Part shown: in pieces, positions 21,313-33,639 of the stretch | Layout of the letters: each line of letters begins with the position of its first letter | Position numbering within the stretch: position 1 is the stretch's first letter | Assembly: GCA_946807835.1 (NCBI GenBank) | Contig: OX327712.1 | Span: 18,122,001 to 18,186,000 of the forward strand | Direction: 5' to 3' | Length of the DNA: 64,000 nt | Source: Ailanthus altissimus | Taxonomy: Eukaryota; Streptophyta; Magnoliopsida; Sapindales; Simaroubaceae | The notes under the pieces: model-generated | What the model was told of the DNA's origin: nothing | Database searches by the model: none | What the model saw: the letters and a program-made list of their open reading frames with translations, nothing else | Position numbers and translations under genes: made by a program

Positions 21313-24029
21313 TGTAGTAACCAGTATCCACGACTGGTAAGAATAAGTATTTATATATGTATAAATATACGTATTTTATTTGTATGTTGGTGATACTTGA
21401 ATTATATATTGTTATTAGTAATATTTTTATAGGTTAAGGATATACGATTAGTATTGGGTTTATTTGTATGACTTTAGATTTATTTTAGGGACCAAATTGT
21501 TATACTTTGAAAGTTTTGGGGGCAAATTCGTAAATACCAAAAATTAGCCTCTTAGTATAAAAATACACTTTTAAACCCTAATTTACCATTTTTAGGTCGA
21601 GCTACCCATTTTAAGAGAGAGAAGAGAGAAATAGAGGAGAGAGAAAGAGGAGAAGAAGAAGAAAAAGAAGAAGAAATTGGAAATTTGAATTTCAAGAGGT
21701 ATATCATACGTATTTCTCAATTTATTGGTATTAATTAAGTTAATTCCTTTAAGTTTTGATTTCTGAAAATATGTATAATTGAGGATTTGTTGTGTATTTC
21801 GTAAGATCATATGAGAATTGATGATGATCTATAAGATAGTTTGATAAATCATGATGAATTATGAAATTTCTGCTGGATAACCTCTTGATCTAGGAATTTT
21901 ATAAATTATTGTGATTCGATTCTGGTTTTGAATTTTGAGTATATGAAATTAGACATGTTTAGGATCATCTGGGACTTTGAATCGACTGAAAATCTCGAAA
22001 ATTAAATTTTTAGTGAATTTACCAAAATGACCCTGGAATTCTGGAAATTTCCTGTATAAACAGTATGATACAGTGGAAAATAATTTTGACCTGCTGAATG
22101 ATCTTTAAAAATTACGAATTTATGGAATATGATAAGTTTATATGTCTAATATGATATACTCGGAATTGAGAATTTAGATCAATGTGGTTGAAGTGTTATG
22201 ATTTTCTAAAATGTATAAGCTCATTGCAGTATTTGATTAACAGATTTTTAAAGCTATGAAATAAAATAGTTTTAAAATACTTTTGGCAGTTATTTTGAAG
22301 TAAAATATTTATCATGGATTGGGATATGTGTCAAGAGTATTTCTGTGGTAGTTTTACAATTTTTGAGTTAGTATATGAATTTATAAAATTAGGAGATTGA
22401 ATACTGTTTAGTAAGTATCTTGATTCTATCAGGTTAGTAGTTTGGATTCGATGGTGTGTATGGAATGGATTGTGTAGGAATTTTGATATAATATTCATAT
22501 ATAATAAGGATATATGAGGCAAGAATGGTATATTCTGATTTTGGAGTAATTGAACATCATTTGATGTATTAGAAAATTTTGTTAAGTGTAAGTGATTAGA
22601 ATGACAGGTTTTGAGAAACCAAGTATTTAGACCAATTTGATGTGATAAATGCATTGTGTATAATTTTGTAAGCCATTTAAAGTATTTTGTGTGAATTGTG
22701 AGGCTGATGAAAGGATTAATCTCCATTGATAGGTTAAGGAGATATAAGCCTTGTAGCTGAAAGTGTTAAGAGGTAAGTATACTAGACTTACTACTGGAAT
22801 CACAATAAACATAATAATTGTTTTGTATGATTTTGTAAATGGGGTTAAGAATATGTTTATGATATGTCAAATTATATTTTGATATGAAATGTGAATATAT
22901 GTTTATGAATGTGAGCATTGACATTGAGCATGGACATATATGTGTTTTTGAAAGTGAGCTTTCCAAAATAAGATGCGTTTAACAAAGAAAGCTTTTGAAG
23001 TGTAATATGTCCATGAGAAATATTTTGTGATTTGAGGGTACTTGAACTCACTGTTAACTTAGTAGGCATTTTATGTGATTTGTGGAGCCTGTATGTGTGG
23101 CCTTTCCTTCGGGATTGGTATATGTTATGTGTTCCGTATGTAGGGAGGATCCTATTGGTACCTAAAGGAAGTGTGAGTCATCACATTCGTGTGGTGGCGT
23201 ATTGGTACATGTGAGAGGACTCACCGATGATCAGGGTGAGGGTTTGGCTTTTACCTTCGGGCATAAGCGTTATATATGTGTGATTTAAAGACCTCACTTG
23301 TACTATTCCTCTCATACGGTATGTCACCTACGAGTGACATTTGGCTCATTATGTGATATGTGATATGTAAGTCCTACTAAGTAGTAGTCGAGTAATGGTA
23401 TTCCTATTATGTGTTTTGAAAGAATGTGTAAGCGCTTACATGATATGTGATTTGATAAGATTATGATTTTGATTGATCACAGCATATCATACATATGCAT
23501 TGTGTACATATATGTATTTGTATTTGATATATGAAAAACTAGTATGCTTATTGAGTTTTATACTCATTATAGTTTATGGTGATTTCAGGTAAATAAGGTA
23601 CATGTGTGCTTAGCGGATTTGGCAAGGCTTCTGCTGTTCCTTGGGTTCCCTAAGTTGTTAGGTTGCTAAGTGTTTCATTTGGGGACACGTGGGATAAGAT
23701 ATTTGATTTGTCCCTAGTGAATAAATACCTATGTATTATTTTATTGTGTGTGGTTGGACTTAGTTTAAGTTTCACCAAGTGTAGTAATGGATTGATTTTA
23801 AGTAAGAATTTACAATGAATATATTCTGGGCTTCCGGTAACAAAGTTGCTACTGGTGACGTAGTAGAGTGTTAATCTTTGAGAAAACTCTGCGTATCTCC
23901 GGTTTACTAATTGTCCCAGTCATAATTCAATTGCTATAATTCTGAAAGAAATTAAAATGAATGTTTAAGTATTATTGAATGAATGTAAGTGATGTCGTGT
24001 GTCAGATCTTTTGGGTCTGGGGCGTGACA
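21313..24029 (+). mobile_element. 3' LTR of a truncated Ty3/gypsy element
   Basis: Starts TGTAGTAACC and ends GGGGCGTGACA, 2,717 bp. It is nearly identical, in inverted orientation, to the solo LTR at 54285-57137 (for example the 60-codon frames at 23032 and 55416 differ at two positions). No gene lies inside. The many short minus-strand frames are LTR noise. Confidence 0.92.
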
Positions 24030-24529
24030 GTTAAACTTCGCCTTTTTTTTTTTTGGCTTCTTGGCTTTGGTTCTCTGATTTGTTCTACTTCATTGATCTT
24101 GGTTTGGGTTTAAATCTGATTAAATCATCTCTTGAGAGAAGTACTAGTACTATTGATCTTTTTGTTTTGGTCATCAACTTGCTGTGGCAATTATGGCCGC
24201 TTGCTGCTGTATGGTCCACTTCTGCTTTTCCTGGGCACGTAATTCTTAACCACTGTTGCCCCCACTGATGCTTGTTCAATCTGCTTGTCAACAAATTCTT
24301 TGACAATTCTCTTAGTTAATGGTATCATTTTCAAAGCCTCATCACCATTTGCAGCTTCTTCAACCTCTCTAACAATACTCTTAAAGACCCATCATCATAA
24401 TTAAAAGTGAACATCATCTTTCTCTTAAGTACGTCTCTTTTCTCCTCTATTATCATCATTGAAAAAATTAGCAAAAGGAAAAAAAAAACAGACTTAAAGA
24501 ACACAAAAGAAATCAAACTAGAACTCAAA

Positions 24530-26680
24530 ATAGCTAAGGGTTTATGAAAGGATGAAGTGCTTTTGGATTTTAAGCCTACTTATACGGTATTAATCTTGAA
24601 AGAAGTAAGTTTTGCTGATTATAATTATTGTTCAAGGAAAGTAAGGGTTACTTCAGTTTTGCTTCTTAATTGTAGATAAAGGCATTTTTGGGGAGCCTTT
24701 TGAACAAATAATGATTTTTTGGTGCCAAGAGATTAAACCATGTTCCAATTAAACCGGGTTTCCTAAACTTATTCTAAGATTATTCAGAAATCAAGTTTGT
24801 TTTTTGTTTTAGAGAATTAGGTTTACTTCAAAATTCAAATTACCTTCCTAAATCAATATACTCGTTTATCTAGTGGATGGAGCCATTAAAACAAAGATTG
24901 TTTTGCGCCAATAGCCTTAACAATCATTGTTAACTTTTTGTTGTTGTTGTTAACTTCATAATTGGAAAAAATGAACTTTCGGATCAAGTTTTGAATTTAT
25001 TTAATTGTAAGAATCAAAACCTTAGGCCTTGTTGGTTGGGCTTATGACTGCGAGCTTGTTAAGTATCCAATCAATATAATGCCCGCAAAGACAAAGAAAA
25101 TTAAACTATTGTTAAGACCTCACCAGGGATGGTTTCGGTGAAGACTCTCAAATGCTTAAGTTAGGCGTTTGTTTTGAGAGAGAGAGAAATTGAGGAGAAA
25201 GGTGAAAATTCTTAAGTCAAAAGTTGTAAATTCAAGAGGGAACTTATTTAAGCTATTTTCTTCCTTTTATATTGCATCAGTCTTTTTAAGGTTTTTATAC
25301 TTATTTTCACCAGATTTATAGTTGTTTTGGGTAATCTTCTGATCTCTTTGTGTGATGCAAGGAATATCCTCTAAAATAGCATAATTTTATCTTTGAAATA
25401 ATGTTAATTGCCTCTTTAAATAACTTGCCTTATTTAGTTTGCTTTGTGTTTCCCTTTTAAATTATTGAGTACTACTCGGCTCTTCCAAAGTGTAGGCCTG
25501 TGCGGTCTTTGGAGATTACTTGTATAAATGCGGGTCGATAAATTTGTCGTGCTAGTCTTCTTATGATATGCTTACATACTTGCTATCTTGGGGCTTTGTT
25601 TGTTATGCTGGGCAGGTTGCTGTGTATTGATCCGTAGTTATGAATATCTCAGGTAGAATTTAAGTTGGTCGGTCTTACATGAGTTAATTGGTCTGAGCCG
25701 AGCAGGTTCTGTGCTGTTATTCTTTCTAATGATACTTGAACGGTTTACTTCTCATTATCAAGGACCCCAAATTCTTTGAGCTTTGGGCCGATCGCTTGTT
25801 GAACCCATTTTGTAGTTTGATATTTGGGCTTCTAGGTATTGGGCTTCTAGAGATTTCCATGGTGGAACAATTATTATTATTATTATTATTGCACTTGCTT
25901 GAATAACTCAATAATATAGTATTTACAGTATATTATTCTTCCATTAAAATAAAGATATTAAGTTTGAATCCCTTCACCCATGATTTAGTCATAATGTTAA
26001 TTTAATCTTTACTTCCTTTTAACAAAATCATAATTGTGGTAAATTTCAAAAACAGAGATACTCACAGATTTAAATATTAATTTAATCTTCACTTCCTTTT
26101 AACAGAACGATAATTGTAGTAAAATTCATAAACAGAAGTACATACAGACTTAAATTTAGAGACAAAGAATATATAATGAGATTATTACATGTTTGTCCTC
26201 GCAGGATTTTTAAAATGAATGCTTGTTGAGTGTTCATAGTTGAATTTTTGTAAATTGGTAATGTCAGTTATGTTTGGTTGCTTAAATAACCTGGATTTTT
26301 ATTAAGAAAATTAGATAAATATTTGGAAGTAACTAGATTTTAGAATTTGGGCATGGTTGCTTAAACATTACATACTTTTGCCTAAGTTGGGTTTTGAAAT
26401 CCCTAGCCATTTGCTGATTAATAATAATAATTAATCAAGAGGTAAGTAGATGTTGTTATAGAGTTGTGTTAGTTTCTACTGACATAGTTCATAAACCTTG
26501 TGTTTCCTAATAGGAACTATTTCAAATATATAGCACCGTAGAGAATTCAAGAATCGGTTAAGATATTCGAGATGCAATGGCAACCAAATGGCTAGTTCTT
26601 ATGGATACTATATTAAATTGTTTAAATATTGATTTTTTTTAAATTCTTTTCTTTTGTACCTTTTTTGTAAGGACCGTACT
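24530..26680. other. Region without a recognised gene
   Basis: Probably the former promoter of B3 pseudogene 1 followed by unassigned sequence. It holds an (ATT)n microsatellite at 25870-25890 and the 80-bp tandem duplication at 25997-26158. No open frame of interest. Confidence 0.5.
25997..26158. repeat. 80-bp tandem duplication, diverged
   Basis: Two units starting TTAATTTAATCTT at 25997 and 26077 share ACTTCCTTTTAACA and a CAGAGATAC-like block, with about ten differences. Confidence 0.8.
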
Positions 26681-27056
26681 GCACACCCAAAAGGTCTTAT
26701 ATTGTTTAAAGAGAGCCTCTACATATATAGTTAAAAAATTTATCTAATCAAGCGATGTGGGATTTTGACACCTGACTCTCATTTCATCCACCTTAACTAT
26801 ATTATCTATGGCTTCATTAATTTTAGATTTTGGGTGTTACAATATAACTTCATAGGAGACATACAGTTTCATGTGCGCTAGGCCGTTAAGGACACATAGA
26901 TGATCCATATGGGATGTATGTGCTATCTGTAGCCTAGACTATGGGCTCACTGAAGCTCTACATATATATTCAAAAACTTTATCTAATTAGGTGATGTGAG
27001 ATTCTAACACTTGACTCTTACCTCATCCATTTTGGCCCTACTATTATAGGATTATT
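26681..27056. repeat. Fragments of a dispersed repeat (left of the old solo LTR)
   Basis: Blocks such as TCTTATATTGTTTAA, ATTTATCTAAT and GATGTGRGATT recur within this stretch and again, diverged, at about 30830-30930. They look like pieces of one dispersed repeat that surrounded the insertion site of the LTR at 27057-30574. Confidence 0.45.
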
Positions 27057-30000
27057 TGTAACACTTCGAATTTTTGCTCGTACAAAATACGCATCAAAAG
27101 AAGATACTACTAATTTTATTACAAAATCAAAGTACTATACTTCTCATTTTTCATAAAATTTTGCCGAATTTTTATTCATCAAATCAAAGGTTCTCAAAAT
27201 CTCTAGACAAAGATAAATCTCTAAAATAAAGTCTCAACTTTTAAATCATACTTACAACTTAAAGAAGCAAAATTTAAATTTAATAAAGACATAACTTTCT
27301 CTTCTTAAGCAAAAGATACCTCTTTGAATGCTTAAATCTAAGGTAACTCATTATGCTAAAAATTAATCTGCAAAAACATTAATGATGAAGGATGAGTCGT
27401 CGACTCTATAAGTAAAACTATTCATAATGTACGAGGGTTCTTGTTTAAAAGGTTGCAAGTCTTTTCAAAATATCATCAGTGATATCAATAAAAAATTTTA
27501 ATTTTCAATTTATTAAAACAAAATTCTTCAATATAATAAATCATTACGAAATCGATTCAATAACAATTCTTGTAAATTTTCTCATAAAAAGGTTATAGTG
27601 TCACATGTACCCCCGATGGCTCGGCCAATACTAGAATCTTGTAATATCACCTGTCCCCTGGTGACTAGGTTAATTTCAGAATCTTATAATGTCATCTGTA
27701 CCCCCGATAACTCGACCAATAATCATTTATAAAGGATATCAGCTGATTCAAATCATATATAACAATCGTTCAATATCATATGACTGTAGACAAATGAGCC
27801 AAAATGTTTTCTTTAAATTTCAAATTTTATAATCAGTTTATTTCAAATATCAGAACTTCTTTTCTTTCATAACAACATAGCTTACAACATTTTTGTAAAC
27901 AGTTTTCAATTAACTCAAAATCGAACTTATAATTTTGAGTTACCGTATGAAATCTATAGTTTTGCAATCTCGTTTAAAAAGATGTTTAAAACTATAAACA
28001 AATCATTTATTTGAAAACTTCAAAAAATACATAAACTTTAAAGATAAATTTATGCTTTAAACCAAAATCAGTGAAAAATTATTTAATTGGAAAACCATAA
28101 ATCAGTATCAGAAGTAACAATAAATCGTACGATTCTTGAAGCATTTTTCACATTTCGAATATCATAATAACAACATTTCTCATTTGAAAATAAAAGTGAT
28201 ACATTATAAATGAAGTTACTTACCTCAACAAAAATCAAATACCTCAAAGAATATCTCTACTTGTCCAAATACCGTAAGTATTATATTCATCAAGATAACA
28301 ATTAATTGTCTTTCTTAATCATTCTTCAACTAGGTATAGCTCTCATCCTATGACTCTCCCTTTATTTCTATTTCAATATTGAATAGTAAATACTCTAAAA
28401 ATTTGTATATCATATTATGTATATCAAATTTATATATAATCTATACTCATCTATTATAGATACATAAGAGTTCAACATATAATTTATTTAGAATATTTGA
28501 CTTAGCAAAACTATTAACAATAAATTTATATTTTTGCTTGACAAAATCTATCAAACAATTTCTGTATATGAACATAATTCGTAAGTTAGTTTATAAAATA
28601 TTTTAAATTTATTTAAAAATTACGTAATTAAAATTGGAATAACTAAACATATATAAATGCTAGTATATAAAATGTCAGAATTTTTTAAGAGATTGTTTGG
28701 TAAATGAAACTATTTTCAAAATTCAGGTTTACAATTTAAATTTTTATTTTTCAGCATTACAGTCTCTATTTTAAAAATTCATAAAAAATTGAATTCAGAT
28801 TTTTATTGAAACAAAATTTTCTAGAATTCTTATTTTGTAAATTTTTAATAGTAAAAATTTTGGTACAAAAATACATGTGTATCAATAAAGTTTATTTAGG
28901 GAAATATATATTATTATTGAAATCTCTATTTTTCTAGGATCCCACTCAATACTTAATATATATATATATATAATCAAAAGTAAAAAAAATAAAGAGTTTT
29001 TGACGAAAATCAAAGTTTTAAATAACCATCATGAAATATAATTCATTTAAAAGAATCAAATTTATAAAGCAATTAGTCAAAATGACAATTTACTTATGAT
29101 AAATACACTACTCGTAACAAATTCAACACTTAATTTCTATTTGACATAATTTCTTTCATATTATTATTCTACATAATCTCATTTCATAAACCATTTTCAT
29201 AGCAATTTCATCACAAAAACATATTGACTAGGTATGAACTCTAGTATCTACATAGTTATGAAAAGTATAACTAAAGAATTTATAGTATGAAAATGTGAAA
29301 TATACTCGTGATCAAGATTCCACTCAACACTTAACTATCTTCTTCTCATTTCTTTTCAAATCAACATTTGGTTGTTCTATGGCTCAATACTCTCAACTCA
29401 ATACTCTAGTTTTATTTTTTTATTTTAATCAATTTCTATACTTTTTCTCACATAGACACTATCTATATATAATGTCTCTTTGAGTGGTGCATGATGGTAA
29501 ATTCACTTACTTAGGGTGGACATGTTAGGTTTATGAATGAATCATCAAATTAGGACCCAATTAAATATTTGTTTGCTAAGTACTTATGTTTGATCATATC
29601 CATCACTAGGCATAACTTTATCTAAAGCATATGTATAAGTTATTGATGAATGGGTCATCAAGATAGGATCAAATTAGGTATTTATTTATTAAGTGTTTGT
29701 GTTAAATCATATTCATCACTAGGTATAACTTTATATAAAGCATATGTATAAGTTATGAATGGGTCATCAAGATATGATCAAATTAAGTATTTGTTTGTTA
29801 AGTGCTTGTGTTAGGTCACATTCAGTAATATGAATAATTTTATCTATAGCATATGTATAAGTAATTGATGAATGTGTCTTCAAGATCGGATCAATTTAGA
29901 ACTTCCACTGAACAACCATTAGTGTCTGAATTTTATAAATTCATATGCTTACTCAAAAATTATGAAACTACCTCCAATTTACACAAAACACAAATATTAG

Positions 30001-30574
30001 TCCACAATAAATCATTCCAGATAAATTTCATTGAAAAAGTATTTTAAAATAAATTTATTACAAACATTTTAGAATCTGTCTGCAAATTCCTAGAATGGGA
30101 ATACCTTATTTTAGAAAATCATAACAATTCAAAAATAATGAATTAAATTATGAGATTTGAATATGTCATACTAAACATCTGTAAATTTAATATTCGAGGA
30201 AACAATAATTTTATAAAATCATTTGATAGATCAAAACTTTCATTTGTTCATACCACAGAAATAGGGATTTTCAAATTTTCATTGTCATTTTTAAAAAATT
30301 ACTAAAAATTAAATTTATGGACTTTGTAAACAATTTAAAGTTAAACATGTCTAAATTAATATTTTTAAATATCAAAACTAAAATTAAACTATAATATTTT
30401 ATAAAAAAATTTAGACTAAGATGTAGTATAAGGAAATCCAATAATTCTTTTATGATTCCTTCAATAATGCATATAATTACACACACACACACACATAAAT
30501 TATACAAAATAATTCCATTAGTCTCACATATTTAATAATAACATTATTAGCCAAAAAAAAAAGTGGGTATTACA
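27057..30574 (-). mobile_element. Old 3.5-kb solo LTR, gypsy type
   Basis: On the minus strand it starts TGTAATACCC and ends CGAAGTGTTACA, the canonical TG/CA ends of Tekay/Retand-like LTRs. The flanks are TTATT (27052-27056) and TCATT (30575-30579), a 5-bp duplication with one change. It has no PBS, purine tract or pol and is therefore a solo LTR left by recombination. It contains (TA)n at about 28960, (CA)n at 30479-30494, and the tandem repeat at 29533-29905. Confidence 0.75.
29533..29905. repeat. About 110-bp tandem repeat inside the old LTR
   Basis: Three full diverged units and a partial fourth, each starting GAATGNRTCATCAAG or similar and containing TATTTNTTTGTTAAGTNNTT-like and CATATGTATAAGT blocks. 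Unit length is 108-113 bp. Confidence 0.85.
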
Positions 30575-30930
30575 TCATTAATCTAGATTTAACCCTTTAG
30601 GGGATGACCTATGTGGGTTAGACCCTAAGGGTCACATAACACATATTTATTTGTAGTCTAAATTGTGGGCTTGTTGGTCTACACGTGAGGTAAGTTTGGG
30701 TTTGATGCAGTTTGTTGGCTTGCATTGTAAAGTAAGTCCGATTCTGATATCATTTGTAATGATCAACTCCAACACAATATGATATTATTCACTTTAAACT
30801 TAAATAACACAGTTTTGTTCTTGCGTCTCCTTAAAAGATCTCATATTATTTAAGAAGGCACTATACATATGTAACTCAGAAACTTTATGTAACTTATCTA
30901 TAGTTTCATAAATTTTAAATTTCGAGTGTT

Positions 30931-33590
30931 ACTCCATTTGTTCTTAGAATCTCTGGGTGATATCCTGGAATTTCCTACTTGTGAAGGTGATATTGATGCT
31001 AATGGTCAGGTGCTTGTTAAAGAAGCTACAACCAATAGAAAGGACTCTTCAGCTATAAATATGGAACTACAACTGTTTCTTTTTGTTGTATGTCACAATG
31101 GTTGTGACCTTCATGGCTAAGTGTGTTATAACAATGTTCATATGCTTAATGGGTTTTCACATATATAATCAACCCCTAATTTTTTCTTCATTAACAAAGA
31201 CCATACAGTGTTTATTGCTTTCCTCATGTGACTAATTCGATTGTATTTACTGGCAGGATCACACGCTTTTTTAGTTATCTATATGCATAGTTTTCTAGAT
31301 TCATATTTATTAATCCTCTATATGATATCGAATCTTCCATTCAGGATTGATTTTATAGTCTCTGCACTAACTCGTCCTTACTGCTATCTTGATATTAAAA
31401 AGTGGTAGTTGTTTTCCTCACTCCAGATAGAAGTGAAAAGAGGCCATATGAACAGATATTGCTGGGACCTCATTTACCTTGGATGCAACATCTCTGTTAA
31501 TTAGAGCACCATTTGTTGGAGTTTGTTTTGATAGAAATAATAAGGCAATGCATTGGTCCACCCTTAGTCCTTATCTTTGCTGGGAATTCTCTACCTTGTC
31601 GACAAATGATTATCGTTGAGGCCTTGCTGAATCGCTGATTGATGATGTTTTTCCCATTTTTGGGTCCCTGGAATAAGTTGCTATTTTGATGTTGTGTTGT
31701 CTTTGACGCTTAGAATAATTTTGTTCACTCTTAATGGTAATATAGGAGTTCTTCTGTTAAGTACAATTTAAAATCATTTATTTTCGGACAAAATCTAATT
31801 TTGAAGTTAAGTGTCACGCTCAAGTGTTTTATTTCCTCAAATATTTGGTGTTTGATAAAGTTTTTTAGAGATTACGTGAGCCGATGAAGTAGTTTATTGG
31901 CCAAAACTTTTAAAAGATTCGTTAATTTAGTTAAAAATTTGAACTAAACCTATAACTTATAAGAGACGTACTCCCTTATGTGGTGGCATATTAGAGTATT
32001 TTTTTATATATATTTTTTTATTTTGTATATATATTATTAGATCAATATTTAATATCTTAAATTCTAACTATATATAAAGAGGAGAATCTCAATTATACAA
32101 AACATTTAATGTATATATTTTTCATCTTTTTTTTATATAATTTTTTAAATTATTAAACGTATAATATTACACAATTTTTGAAAAGGTCCGTGACACAAAA
32201 TTTTTGTCACAATAATGTGAAAAACCAACTATCTGGTGTTAAAATAAAAATTGCAAATAAAGTGGAAGTTACATTTATACTCTCAATGTTCTGCTTTATT
32301 ATTCATCATATATGTTACCAATCTAACAATTCACATAATTAATCTTCCTGATGTTTCACATTGTCACTTCACTATTCATCATTAGTTGAATATTCTCATT
32401 ACTATCAATATGGAAACCGGATAAACTTGTTGACTGCTCATTAAATAACAAAATTATGGGTAATTACCATTTCACTCTATGATCGCACAGCACATGGTCA
32501 GTATAAAACCAATTCTCTCAGCTGTCATGGTGGCAAAAACTGTTTGCAAACTTGTCTACAAAGTCCATTACTTGTTTGGTCTGTGCTAAATGTGCCTTCT
32601 TCACATTTTCTGATGTTAATTTCTTGGACTTTGCCCATTTTGTGATTCAAGCAATAACAATTGAGATGGTGATGTTTACCTCTTACACTTTCTGTAATGG
32701 CATCCCACTTATTAATACACTTTATTAAAATTTCATAAATTATAATATCTTATAAATAAACTCCATAAAATTTCAAAAATATCCATATCTATTTAAGTAG
32801 TATAATGAGTTTATGAATAGTATTACATTTACATTATAGATATAAAACTTGTATTTCAACGATAATTATTACTTTTAGATAGTTGTTAATTTTTTATTTT
32901 TTTATTATAATTATATAATATTAAATAATAATTAACATACCAAATATCGCATCAATATAAATACAAATTTTATATTTTATCTGTATATATATAACATTAA
33001 ACCATTACTCGTGTTTTATTTACATTTTTTTTTCTTTCAGTTTTTCAAGTACACTTTTGAGAGAAATTATTAAAAGTAAAAGGGGCTTTCCAAAATCAAT
33101 TGTTGCCACAAAAGCAAATCCAACTATATCAACAAAAAAATTTCTAACTCTTAGAACAACTATCTTGAACATATGCTTTTTTAGCTTCAGTGCCTTTGTG
33201 CTTTCACAGTCTGTACTTATTTTTGTCATATCCTTGATTCTTTTCTTTTCTTTTGCAGACCTGCATCCAACTTGATGTGATTACCATCTACAAGACAAAG
33301 TTTGTATGGGTGGAGTGGTGAAGGCAAGACTGTTGTTTTTTCAAGAAACTGCCTCTGCCCTGGGGAATCTACAAACTTCAAAATAAATATTTGTGTATTT
33401 ATTTAATAACTTGGGTATAATTCAATAAAATTGTAATTATGAACAGATTTAAGAGATAGGTGAGTTGTTATTATATGAGGTGTGGGGTTGGAATTACCAT
33501 CACAGCAATGATTATTACAAGGTTATATTCATGGGCACTATGAATACAAATCACAAGCAATTATAATCAGACTTGTTATTTTCTGTAAAT
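30931..33590. other. Region with possible gene fragments, none identified
   Basis: Mostly AT-rich and non-coding. A short frame at 30926-31120 (+) has normal-looking composition (LGDILEFPTCEGDIDANGQ) but no recognised family. A stretch at about 32520-32700 also has balanced composition. The best candidate is the minus-strand frame at 33258-33378. Confidence 0.35.
33258..33378 (-). other. Possible exon or exon relic, minus strand
   Basis: Reads an open stretch KFVDSPGQRQFLEKTTV, then LPSPLHPYKLCLVDGNHIKL, ending at GCAG|GTCTGC, which could be a splice donor. Composition is coding-like and differs from the AT-rich flanks. I do not recognise the family, and no partner exon could be fixed. Confidence 0.3.
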
Positions 33591-33639
33591 ATCAAACATC
33601 TGAGTACAATGGAATGTAGCCGAGGTCAATACAATAAAA

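Larger units (their letters stand above)
19069..24029. mobile_element. Composite insertion into B3 pseudogene 1
   Basis: Comparison with the second B3 copy shows that everything from about 19069 to 24029 is absent there. The right part (about 20985-24029) is the 3' end of a Ty3/gypsy element: integrase end, purine tract and LTR. The left part holds the 368-codon minus-strand gene and has no recognised retroelement sequence. The right flank GTTAA (24030-24034) and left flank GTTTA (19064-19068) differ by one base, so a single insertion with a decayed duplication is possible. The 5' LTR is missing. Confidence 0.55.
17080..24528 (-). pseudogene. B3-domain (DUF313-type) transcription factor pseudogene 1, split by two insertions
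   Basis: Three pieces of one ancestral gene are visible by alignment with the better preserved copy at 33640-35230. The N-terminal piece is 24528-24030 (reads LTKRIVKEFVDKQIEQ). The B3 start is at about 19068-18792 (reads IPEMPESFKNLIKKIGGTKV, then VLMIQKGY). The B3 end is at 17242-17080. Plant DUF313-type B3 proteins have a PEEFK...GG...IQK opening and an ...EPC...VDLRRW block, which fits. Stops and frameshifts are present throughout. The gene was cut by a small LTR element (17243-18791) and by the composite insert (about 19069-24029). It is certainly dead. The family call rests on motif memory, not a search. Confidence 0.68.

Noticed and set aside
22331..23214. Open frames of 60-131 codons in the gypsy LTRs (also 55234-56117)
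   Set aside because: They repeat in both LTR copies, have no domain, and one lies antisense to another. They are LTR sequence read by chance.
33057..33275. Membrane-like 72-codon frame (+)
   Set aside because: Hydrophobic content comes from T-rich DNA. A minus frame of similar length overlaps it, and no homologue is recalled.
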